Made by a program: the position numbers and the translations under genes
Shown here: piece after piece, positions 24,402 to 35,610 of the stretch
How positions within the stretch are numbered: the stretch's first letter is position 1
How the letters are laid out: every line of letters starts with the position of its first letter
The notes under the pieces: model-generated
Seen by the model: the letters and a program-made list of their open reading frames with translations, nothing else
Told to the model about the DNA's origin: nothing
Database searches by the model: none
Assembly: GCA_029298735.1 (NCBI GenBank)
Contig: JANSLP010000007.1
Coordinates: forward strand, 124,001 to 188,000
Source of the DNA: Ophiostoma sp. CBS 140.51
Lineage: Eukaryota > Ascomycota > Sordariomycetes > Ophiostomatales > Ophiostomataceae
Length of the DNA: 64,000 nt
Reading direction: 5' to 3'

Positions 24402-27400
24402 AATATGATATATTATGGTTGTTCCTGAACCCACAGTGGACCGGCCACGAGAGAGCTGGGACTTATCCCAGACCCCTTTTGGATCGCGATCTCGATCGCA
24501 TGTCGTCCATGCTGCACCGTGGCCACGATGTTTAGTGATTCGACACAACAGTATACCACCTACACAATGAGTACATAGTCTTCATACGATGTTCGGGATA
24601 GGTATGTTATCATAGAAAAGTTTTCCAAATGGAGATTTACAAGCATAACCGAGACAGGCACATTGAGATAATCAGTCTCAAAGGCCGATACGTGTAAGTT
24701 GTGATTACAATACGACAGACAGCAATACCGGTAAAACAAAAGCCCCGACTCACGATCGTCTTGAAGGTAAGAGCGACATCGAACATTACCTCCGCGGTGT
24801 CTGTTTCTTATTTTGCATCAAAACTTTGTTCCGGGCCATGTTTGTTGAATCTCGATATCAACCCCTTTTTGTCAACAATGGCCGATTATAATATGCCCCG
24901 ACCATCTTGATAATACAAGACGAGGCTTCATCGAGATTCAACGATTTTACGGGGATAATTTGTCTATTTTCGAGCTAGAATTAATCACCTGCGCGCACAC
25001 AGTTACCTTTGACGCTCCATGTCTACAATCATGAGAGGCTGTATTCTGATAAATGTACATGGGCAAACATCGTGGACTTTTGTTATTTCATTATTCACCC
25101 ATGTTTCGTTTTCGTCAGAATTGGACTTTAACAAAATGCTCTTTTACTCTACGTCAGTGATAGATAATAATTACTATGATGTGAAGTCATGGCTTGATCA
25201 TGCGGTTTAACGTGCTGCCTCACAAGGTTGACATGAGGCTGAAAATGGAAAACACTGTCCAATTGCAAATCAAGAAAGAGAGGGAGAGGGCGGAAAAAGT
25301 GCACTTTCACCTCAAGTTGTTGCTCTTCCTTGACCAACATCTGTCAGCCCTCGCAAATACGCTTCATGAATGGTCACCTGTAGTATTGTGTGCCCTGTCC
25401 CGGCATCTGCACTTTACCAATCTATGATCTCAAACCATGCACGTAACAAGTTTTGCCCGGTTACTTCGCCGAGGCGTTGCCATGTTCGATTCTGTAAGCA
25501 TCTCAGGATGCATTGTTTACTTTTTATGTGAGCCCCCTCCAAACCGCGTCTGGTTATGAAGTTGTGGCTGCCATGTTCGCAATTACTTCCTCATGAGGCT
25601 TCTTGTTTAGTAAAAATGAGTATCCAACGACGATTGGTAAGAGCTAACCAACGGCAGCATTATTTCTATGCTCCTTCCCCAGAAAATTATGTGCACCAGG
25701 TAAGCAAGACTTTAAGACATATGGGCAAATGTATCTCCTAAACGAGCACATAATTGTTTCGCCTTGTTTTCGTGACCTTGTTTGATTGTTTGGCCAAGGA
25801 AAACATGCGGTGGCAAGGAAGTGCGCAGTTCTGGCGGTCTCTCCACTTTGGGCACTGACGCCTCGCATATTATCGCCCTGAACTACCTTGTATGAGGCGG
25901 GAGACTTGTCGTGCAGACATCCAACCAAAATGGAGTGACGTCTCGGGCGAACAAGGAGATATGCCTCTGTATCGAAAAATATAGCAACGGGCAAGGCCAG
26001 CAAGAAACAGCAGTTCCAGAGCAAAGGCAAAGCTGCGAGTTTCGGTGAGCCGGGCGAAATCGGGCAACAGCAAACAACGAGGCAGGCGACCGAACCGGCG
26101 AGCGAAAAGGTAAGAAAGGACCAAATAGCTACGGCTCGTCGAGATGGTGGTTGCAGCATCAGTACTTTCCCTCAATCTTCGAATATTGTCAAAAATGAGT
26201 CAGCCTGACGAGATATTTTCCCTTGGTCAATCTTTCTTGTCATTTCGGCCCTTGGCTCCTTTCCTTGTAGCGTGGTTTTGTCACCTTGTTTGGCGCCGTG
26301 GTCTCGTGATTTTGGGCGGATCTCGTGAGTGTCAAATCTTACATTTTTCGGCTCAAGGGAAAACAGCGCCCAGACAAGAACGACAGAGTAGGAGTCATGT
26401 CATCCTGACTTCATTGTCTGTCCTGAGTACTCCAGGATCCAATATCCGTTGTCGGCGACGGACGATTACGGCCGATACACTCACAGCCCTTTTTCTCACC
26501 CCTAATACCGAACAAAGCTATTTTGTACGGCGTGTAGCTTCGGGGTTTCAAAGACGGCCCACCGAAAGTGCTCACCACGCTGGCGATATAGGAGCGTGAA
26601 AGATGCGCGACTTGGGCTTTCGTTCTTCGCCCTGAGAGCAAACTGCACACCAAAGAAAACTCGTTCCTGGGCCTTATTGGCAGGTGCTGGCGGGTGGCTA
26701 GGCCTCGGTCGTTGCCTGGTCTGGGCCAGGCCTTGCTCTGGCAGTGATTTGCCCTGGTAGGAGCCCTGGAATCTGAACTTGCTGGTCGTTTGTGTTGAGG
26801 CAGGCTGTGCTGCCCTGTGACTGGTCGCCCGACTTGCCTAATTTAGCCTATTGAGGGGGAAAGAAGGAGGAAGGGGAAGAAAGAGGATGCCCAGGCCCGT
26901 GGCAGCCTTCCAAGCTCTCTCCCTTTCTTGTCCACTTGCCCTGTATTGGCCATTCGGCTGCGCTCGGCGTGTGCGAAACCGATAGGCGTCAAACTTTTCT
27001 TTGCTCTACTTTGCCGTTGCGCGTGGGCGGAAAGAAAAAACCCGACAAACAAAATTATGAGGCAGTGACTTTTTTTTGAGTCACACTCACACACACACTC
27101 TCGCCGGTCCTTCTCTCCCCATCCACCATGTCGTCGCAACAGGCCGGTCTCGTCGTCGCCGGAACCTTTTCTCCCCAACAACGGGTCCTTTGGTCCTTTT
27201 TCGTTATCTTTTCTTTTTTGTGAGTTTATCCCGACAATTTGGTTGGCCTCTGATGCTTCTCTATTTTGTACCCCCTTGTCCATAATTTCTTGTTTACTTC
27301 ACGTCGTACTTGTCCACGTCCTCCGTACTTCGTAAAAGCGGCCTGTTCTTCAGACCCGCGTGTTGGCCACGCGTGACGTGCAGAATATACCAGTGAAAAT

Positions 27401-30400
27401 ATAGCAGCAAGAAATGATGAGAAAAAACAGGTGACGACTGGTAACGCGTCGCTGTTGTGGCCCGTGTGGTGCACTGAAGCGAGAGCGAGAGAGAGTGACA
27501 GGCCCCCTGGTCTACTTGGCCAGGCCATTCAGTATCCGATTGTGTGAAGACGTTCACAGATGGACTATCGACTGGCAGCTGGCAGACGAAAGAAAGCCGG
27601 ACTGCCCGGCCATACTGCACAGTGTATTAAACCAGTGTGACTGCACGATACCACCGAAAAATACTTATGTATAGTGTATAATAAATAGTTTAGATATGTA
27701 CCATTTAAATACAGTGTTGATTAATTCACACGGTAAATTATTGACAGCCCCTGGCTCCACGCCAAAGAATGGTGTTTCCACTTCCATTCATACAGCATAT
27801 TACCGTAAGTGGCCCGCCGTTGCCATATGACACACCTCCGACCCTTCCTCACTGTTGCGAGAGTGATGAGCAACGCCGCTTGCACCGCGCTGAAAAATAC
27901 AGAAAACGACTCAGCTTTCAGTTGCTCGATGGCGGCGGAGGCAAGGCTTGGGCAGAGGGAGCCTGCTCAAACCCACTCAACAATGGTCATTCTCTATGAT
28001 CTTCAGCCGTCGTCTCTTTTCGAAGCATTTTGTAACTGCTTCTGCCTTTTATGACGACAGGTTTTATCCAAACAATACACACACCACTCTGTGGCTGATT
28101 CCGCTTGTTCCTTTTGTTCTGCCACGTGAAGAAGGGACGACGCAGAGTGATACCATGAATAGGAGCATATTGCCCCTCGTTTCTTCTTTATTTCCCATTT
28201 CTCTCATTTTACATTTCCTTCCAGAAGGGAGTGGGGCCTGTATCTGTCCCATTGTGGCCTGCATATCTGCCTAGCATGGAATATACTTCATACAGCGTAT
28301 TACTTCGTATGATGCACAACATCCGGAGCACTGCGGAAAGCACTTGGGGATCGTTCACAAGCTGGAAGACACCATTGACACTATCGAACGGTCAGAAAGG
28401 AAGGGGAAAAGTAAGAGCGGACCCAAGAACAAGTGTAAGACGGTTGAACAATGCGGTACTATAATGCGGTGCTCATTTCTCACGACTGCCCTCGGAGTCA
28501 AAAATTTTGGCGTCCAGTCCATCTTGGCGCCCGTCTTATTTTCACAGACGTACATTCTGATGAGGAGGGAACAAAGGCATCGCGTCTGGAACACGACGGA
28601 TATTGGAGGATGGCCGAAAAAGTGGAGAATTCAATGACTCTCAACGAATCATCCAAAGTAGCACGACATTTTGCTTTGTGCACGACGAAAAAATGAGTCT
28701 TTTTTCTGTGCAGACACGAAGGGCAAAGGGCAAAAACAGAAGATGGTGTGTAGGGCTTCTGTGCCTCGTGTGCCATGTGTTGAGAAGAATCTTAATGGTC
28801 CTGAATGGTGTAAATGGTGTGGTGGTGAGCCTTGTTGTGTGTGAGACGCTACAACGGGGCGTAATTTTGATATGACGGGCAGTTCAGCCGAGTGGCATTT
28901 TACTTTGCCAGCTGGCAGGATATCTTTATTCCATATTCCGCCTTTATTTTTGTGGCAATTTTATTTTCATTTTTGTGGTTCAGATAACCATCTCATATCC
29001 AGATATATTCTCAGATGGAAAGCATGAATGATGTGTCTTGTTGGCATGAATATTTCTGGGCCCAGATGTTTAAATTTAGAGGCGTCGCAACAGATAGTTT
29101 TGCTGCCTCCGGGGTTTATCACTTGCTTTTCTGCTTCCGAGACGAAACACAGACCTTGATCGCCAACGAGCGGAAGATATTTCCAGAAATAGAGAGCGAA
29201 AACAGGGAGAAAACTGAATGCAAAAAAGGCGAGACGATGTTCAGATGTCCTGCTTAACTCGGCCATTGGTCGCCTGAATTTCGGGCACAGGATCTCTGGC
29301 GTTTTTCTCTCATGATGCTAGGCGGTTTTCAGCTCACTCCTTTCAGCGTCTGTCATGTAAATTCGCGGTCATACTCTCTTCCTGTCCATTGTTCTGTGCA
29401 ACCGACCTGTTCCTGTGGCCCATGGTAGTAAGCCTAGACCGGTTGCTACTCGAGTTGCGCTGGGAAAGGCAAAATATCAAAGAAGGCGCATTATGCCATG
29501 ATCTTTTCGAGATCTCATCTTGTCCCCCCTTTTTTCTTCGCTCCCTTTGCTCTTGATATTTTTGGATGTCAAACCTTATTTTCGTGAGTCCATCGTCGGC
29601 TTCCAAAGCAAACCATTGCGTCAGTCGGGCGACGAGTCCAGCTAGGGTCTAAAACGCGACAAACGAGAACTGACAAGCAAGCCCTGGCTGCGCCCCCCCG
29701 TTAACCTTGAAAGGCCGCGTCAAACAAGTCGGATGTGCTTTGGCCGTTCGTCGTCAACGCCCACAGCCTCCCCCGCTCTCTTGATGGTCTCACAATTCTT
29801 CGGATTTATGACTTTGAATTTTATATTTGGCACAGAGGGAAGGGGGAGGAACTAAACCCAGCCTGCTTGTCATGGTTTGGGTGGCCAAGCAGGCAAAGGG
29901 CAGGGCATCTGGGCTGTTTCTGGAAAGTCTTTCCCCCTCCTTCCACGCTTCCCACGCTCCGCGACGCTAATGCTGCAACTGAATCTCACACGGGTGTCTC
30001 TGTGTCGTCCTGCTGGATCTTCCGTTCTTCTTGTGTGTGCTCTGATCCTAGTCGGATCCATCGCCCGGAGTTTGATAGCAATGAGGGGCAACGGAAAGAC
30101 AGGCACACTTTACTTGAAGAGCAACGAGTGACAAGGAGAACAGAGATAGTCCAAAAGTGTGTGTGAAGTGAGGTGTGGCCGCTCACAAGGCAACCGCGGG
30201 CGTTTTGAATTTGCATTCTCACATCTTCTTTTTTCGATCGTCTTGTCTGGGGTTCATCGTCGGCCACGAGGTTCATTTGTCTCCCGTGACACTTCTGCTG
30301 ACCGACAGTTTGCGGTGTTTTTTCGACTTTTTTTTCGACGTTCATGCTCCTTCCCTTTTCACGGTTGGTCGTCTCTGTGTTTGTTGACCTTCTTTTTCAC

Positions 30401-30655
30401 GGGTGCATTTCTGCCCACTCTTCGGGCACACAGGCGTCTTTTAGTCGATTCCAAGCAGGGGTGGAGACCCTTTTTTCGTTTTTCGGGGCCCAAGAGGCAC
30501 AGGAGACCCATAACAACAAGGCGGTGGACGGTCAAAGCCATGCGAGGTGTCTGACATCGACGATGAGACTTGAGGATGAAAGAGAGCAAAATAATTGAAA
30601 ATAATTCCCAAATAAACAAAAAAAAAAACGCCGCAACCGCCCCCAAGACCCAGCC

Positions 30656-30709
30656 GGGATGCTCGCCTTGCATGGACAGATGAGCCTTGCATGGGCAGAT
30701 GAGCATCCC
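30656..30709. repeat. Inverted repeat enclosing a 19-bp tandem duplication
   Basis: Nine-base perfect arms, GGGATGCTC (30656-30664) and GAGCATCCC (30701-30709), enclose two head-to-tail copies of a 19-bp unit (30665-30683 and 30684-30702) that differ at one base; the second copy overlaps the right arm by two bases. The whole could form a hairpin. No adjacent gene is visible. Confidence 0.85.
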
Positions 30710-33700
30710 AGAAAGGAAGGGCACAAAAAAGGCCTGAGGTTGGCAAAAGTTGGTGAAGCGGTGTCAACAAGGCAGCAAGGCAACAGTTTGTTGACAGAGG
30801 AGGGGCAAAAATCAGTACTACCGAAAAAGAAGAGACAATCTGGCGAGGAAGGGTGGCCCAGGTTGCCGGGAGGAAGATCCAGTCAACTTAGGAAAGAATG
30901 ACTGCACTCTTTCTGTCTTTTGGTTCCGAAATACCACTCTTTCCTCGACTTTGCTCGTCCATGTCAAAAGAGGAAGGACTGCGACGACGAATCAGTTTTG
31001 ATCGCTGGTTTGAGAAGGAGGTGGGGCCTCGCCGATGGGGGGACAAGAGGGTTCTTCACGATGGCTCCGTAATTTTTATCTTGACCGCATCGTCATTGTT
31101 CATGGCCGCCGCATCGTCTCGAAACTCCAATTGTCTATTCTGGGGGCGGCGGCAGAGATACATCGAACCTGACTGACAAGATATGAGCCCCTTCCCCTCT
31201 CTCGCTGCCTCGCCCTCCTTCATTGGATTTCATGTCTCTTGCGTCGACATCGAAGATGAGAATATGTGTACGGGTAGTATTGAACACAATCAAAGCCCTC
31301 CACTCATGCCTCCGGAAGTGGTGCTGGGCGGGCCTTTTTCGTTGGTTGTGAGAGAAAGATGCAGAAATGGACCGCAGTCCACTGCAGCAGCAGCAATTCG
31401 CGCTGCACGAGGATTGGTCTGGGCGGCCCACCACGGGTCGTGGGTGTGGGTAGGCGGTGGGCTGGCAGGCTCGATGGGTTGGTGATGGTGGTCGTCGAGG
31501 GACGCTCTTTCCTTCATTGATGTCGTTTTCTTTGCTCCTTCCCTGCATCTGCCTGCTTCTATCTGCATGTTTCCTAGAGTGCCTGCTCCGTAATTTGTGG
31601 ACGTGTGTCTGTCGACACACAATGTGTGGCTTGAATCAGCCAGTCGTAGTGACCGCAATGAGCAAAGAGGCTGCATGTTGTTGGCCTGAGTTGGCCTGCC
31701 GTTGTTGCCCCTCTCTTTCGTTCCCTTGTTCCTTCCTCATGAGAAGCAGAAAGCATCCCATATCCACATCCCGCATCCCACTAAAACTGGTGTTTGTCCG
31801 CTCACCCTCTCGTGTCGATTTCCCGTTTTCTTTCTTTTCTTTTTCTCTGCTTCTTTTGCTTCTCCTGGTCCATCTTCAACAGGTTCCATCCCCCCCGCCC
31901 CGACCTCCCTCCTCAACATCGTCACAGCAGCAATGCTTGGATCCATCAACTAGAGTTGAAACGAGAAAGTCGCGACTCTCTGGACAATATTTCTGTTGCT
32001 TCAGATACCCAGCTCCTTCTCTTGTCCTCTCTTGTTTAAGATACTATTAGTTGTCCCTCTGTCTCGTTGTTTCAACCACACCTTTTCCTTCCTGTTATTA
32101 TATACCCCATTCCCTTGCTTTTCTCTATTTTGCTTGTTTGGTCGCCTTTTCGATATCAAAAAGTTCGCCGTTCCATCTTACCACCCTCTCAACGACAGCA
32201 TTGTCTGCCGCCCTGTTGATTTATTTTGCTGTTTTTCTTCGCGAGGCATTCGCTTGCACCTGCGACAAAATTATAACTCTGTAATCGCCACAGAAAGTGT
32301 CACGGAAACTCGACGCTATTTATTCGCACCATAAAATCAAAATCCAACAAAACACGACCCGTTTTCGATCCCGCCCACGATCCGATTTCCTCCTGTTCGT
32401 TCCGATTCTTTCGATACCCTATCTCGACTCGGCCTCGTCCGATTTTTGTCACGATAATATAAACAAAAATAATACAAACAGCATACACCAAAAACAAAAC
32501 AAACCAGCAGATCTCAACGACCGATAGCTGGCCATCTCCAGAATTCACTTACGTTTTCAAACCCAACCGGAAGAGTACGTTCCTCTGTCTTTCTTTTATC
32601 AACCATCTGCTTCTATCTCTTATTCTATTATCTCCTTTTCTATTTCTCCGTTTCGTCATACCGCTGTTTTCCTGTCGGTTATCTTGTTCTCCATACTTGG
32701 CCTCTATTCCCCATTCTTTCCCCATCGTGACTCTCCATACCCGCTTCTCCTCGTCATCTCTACTGTACTGCCCAGGTCACCTGCCACGGGCACTGATGCT
32801 CCACTGCTATCGCTTGGATCTGACAAGTGCGGTGACGGCGTACGGCGCAACTGTGTTCAGTGACAGCTGGCGTCGTCTGGTGTCGTCTGGTGTCCGCAAG
32901 ACGGAGCACAGTGGGCAAGAGGCAGTGTTGACCTGGCTCGCCTGGCCCGTCCTGGCCTCGCGTCTGGTCTGGCCTGTTGGCCTTCGCCACCCCCCCTTCA
33001 TTGGACCTCTTCACGCCGAAACGGCCTCTCAACACCCTTAACCCTCTCAAACGCCCCCTGTGATTTTTTTTTTTGCCGCCGCCACCACTTTACAGCGCTC
33101 TTGCCTCGCTGTGTTTCCTCCGTTCTTCGCAGTGCGTTGTTTCCTCAAATCTCTCCTGTTGCCGCCTATCTCTTTGGCACCTGGCACAAGGCATCGCTTG
33201 GTTACGAACCGTTGAGATGACTCTTTCGCATCTGTGCTCAGCTGGACGCGCTTTTGTTGGCCTCTTCGTGACAATTCACGTCGCTCCTTCCTTTGCCTTT
33301 GCCTGCTTGCCTCTTTCCTTTGTCGACGCGCACAGGATCTACCCTTTCTTGTGAGCTGTCAGCTCACCTAGTGAGGCCGGTCAGTTGGCCAGTAGCAGCT
33401 GCCTCTCTGCCTACCTGCCTGCTCAACTTTCAATCTTTGGCCTGTCAGCTGGCAATGAGAATGAGATCGCAGGATGGGAAGTAGCGATTTGAGCAGTCGT
33501 TGTTGCTGTTGAATTGCGGCGTATTATGAGGCAAACTAAGCAATAGCCAACTGTCTGCCAACTGTCTCTTTCCCTCGTCGCTCATTCGTCGCTTCCTTCC
33601 TCTTGACCCTTTTGGTGCTAATCTCCCTCTTTGCACTTTCCTAAACCGCCAGAAACAGTCCGGTCGCACCCCCTCCCTCCTTCTGCCTCTTCTGCCTGTA

Positions 33701-35169
33701 GTTTCCCTTGCCTGTGCCTGCACTGCCTGCGCCTCCTGCCTGTTTTCCCTTGTTCATCTCTGTTTGTGGGGTACTTGTCACCTCGCCACTCGCCCCCCCA
33801 GGCCAGGCTTCCGCGCACGCAAGATTGTGGACCCACCCAAAGTACCCCTCCATCTCTGACACACAAGAAAGCGCACACACACACCACGCACGCGCACCTT
33901 CCCCCTAATCCCTCCTCACCCCTTTCGTTTCTCGACTTTTTCGTGTCCTTTTCGCCTGTTCCCTGCCAACTGGAGCCACTTGGCCCAGCGAGACAGCGAG
34001 ACAAAGTCACTCGCGCCACCCCCCTGCTACCCACTTTTTTCATTCGTTCTCTGCCACACTCGCTCTTTCCTAGCACTTGCGACACCCCCCAAAGTCCAGC
34101 CATTTCCGTTTCCCTCCCCATCCAGCCCCGGCCAAGGACAAGCCAGACAACACGGCGGCAATAAGCGGGTGGCTCTTTCCTCGTTCTTCGCCACTCTCTC
34201 GCTCCCTCCTTTCCACTTGGGCGAAAGAGTCATCGCAAAAACCATCACAGGCCATAGCGACACCTTTACACCTTCGACACATATACTCACATCCACGCTC
34301 CTTTGCGCGCGCGCTGTTCTTTTAGGTTTCCGGTTTTCGCTCGTCATCGTCGAACCTGTCCTTTTCGCCCAACGAAAAGAGTCATAGGCCTCCTCGAATC
34401 TCCTCTCCTTTGCTCGTTTCGCTTTGTTTATCACGACCGCATCTCCGCTCCCTTCATTTCGTGTCCGTTTCTTCGCTTCTTTTTGCTAGTTGTTCATTTT
34501 GTCTCATTCTTCGCATCCCCTTTGACTCTTCCCCCCATCTCGACATCTTTTGATCTTTCGCCCCCCATCCCTCCTGCTTCGCCTCGATCCGCCTTCGCAA
34601 CACGCACTCGCGAATTCCGGACCGTTTCCCAACAGGCTCCCTCCTCTTTTGGCACTCTTCATTCTCCGAACGCATCACGACACGATCGATCGGACGACCA
34701 TCAACGCAGCCCGTACCTGCAGCCATCGTGCATAATCATCAACCATCCATCCCGGATCACTCTCGACAACAGTTACCCTTTCTTTTTTAACTTTATCTTC
34801 ACCAACTCCATCAAGACATGTGTTCCTACCTGGTTCATCTGTGAACGCACGTCTGTCCCGTCTGCGTCCACACTCTTCGACGTCTTTAGCACACCCTCCG
34901 TGTCTCTTTGCTCCCCGGTCTCCTCTTTCTTTACCCCATGGTCTTTGACTTGTTCGCCGAGTCATAATTACTCACAGCCGACTGCACTCATCGTCGTCGA
35001 CTCTCATCCTCATCCTCACCCTCTTAACCTTTCGCCTTCCTCATCCTAGGTCGTCTGCCTTGTCACGAAGACAGTCACCCCTTCGCCTTCCTTCTTCTTC
35101 ACCTCATCCATCCCCCCTCTGCTCTCCATCATCACCACCCTTCTCCCCCTATATATCCTTCGGCCAACG

Positions 35170-35268
35170 ATGATCGCTGCGAGATACTCTCTTGCCCCAG
35201 TCGCTAGCCTCGTCTTGATTTTGTCGACCTTTGCCGGTCTGATTGTTCGTGAAGACTCTTCCATCTAA
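35170..35268 (+). other. Upstream ORF 1 in the cyclin leader
   Basis: This ATG-to-TAA frame of 32 codons lies 342 nt before the cyclin ATG. Its middle part is hydrophobic (VASLVLILSTFAGLIV), so if translated the product would resemble a short membrane segment. It probably lowers or regulates translation of the cyclin if the leader is transcribed as proposed. No homologue is known to me. Confidence 0.4.
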
Positions 35269-35470
35269 AAGTCTTCATATTCCTTTACTCCCCCCCTCTT
35301 CCCCGACGTCCCTTTCCGCTCCGAGCGATATCCTCGACATCCACCCGAGAGACAACGCCCGCAGAAGAGAGAACTACGAGAAAAGCGCGAGATTCAGGTC
35401 CACGAACAATCTACGGCTCCCAACGGTTAACACTTCTCGACTCCGGTAGCGACTGGAGGCTTTCCCTTCC

Positions 35471-35539
35471 ATGCGCCATTACTCCCCACGCACCTTACTA
35501 CCATCACTCTTCATCACCACTCAAAGGCACCACCATTAG
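35471..35539 (+). other. Upstream ORF 2 in the cyclin leader
   Basis: This is an ATG-to-TAG frame of 22 codons ending 71 nt before the cyclin start codon. Its product would be basic and His-rich at the end. Its position close to the main ATG suits translational control by reinitiation. Confidence 0.4.
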
Positions 35540-35610
35540 TGTCTTTCACCTCGCAACAATAACACTCTAACGCTTCTTTACCCACTAATCCCCACACAAC
35601 TTCTCCGAAG

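Larger units (their letters stand above)
23352..31500. other. Gene-free stretch downstream of SUB2
   Basis: The first kilobase is T-rich and A/T-rich and is probably the SUB2 3' UTR and termination zone; it is followed by A/T-rich spacer including a 21-base T tract (24381-24401). I recognise no gene from there to 31.5 kb. Reading frames are short, and their translations lack domains and consensus exon joins. Notable elements are GGCCAGG/CCTGG-rich islands at about 26668-26820 and 27501-27530, and a compound inverted/tandem repeat at 30656-30709. Confidence 0.6.
31500..35610 (+). promoter_or_regulatory. C/T-rich promoter/leader region of the cyclin gene
   Basis: Pyrimidine-rich plus-strand DNA runs for about 4 kb to the cyclin start, mirroring the region before the reductase-like gene. 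A strong 3' splice site occurs at about 35021-35049: a CTTAAC branch point, pyrimidine tract and TAG ending at 35049. This suggests a 5' UTR intron with unknown donor. Downstream lie two upstream ORFs (35170-35268 and 35471-35539). The longer frames across the tract are low-complexity translations of pyrimidine-rich DNA. Confidence 0.5.

Noticed and set aside
34303..35049. 248-codon plus-strand frame before the cyclin
   Set aside because: Also pyrimidine-tract translation; ends exactly in a probable splice-acceptor zone, so it is leader or intron DNA.
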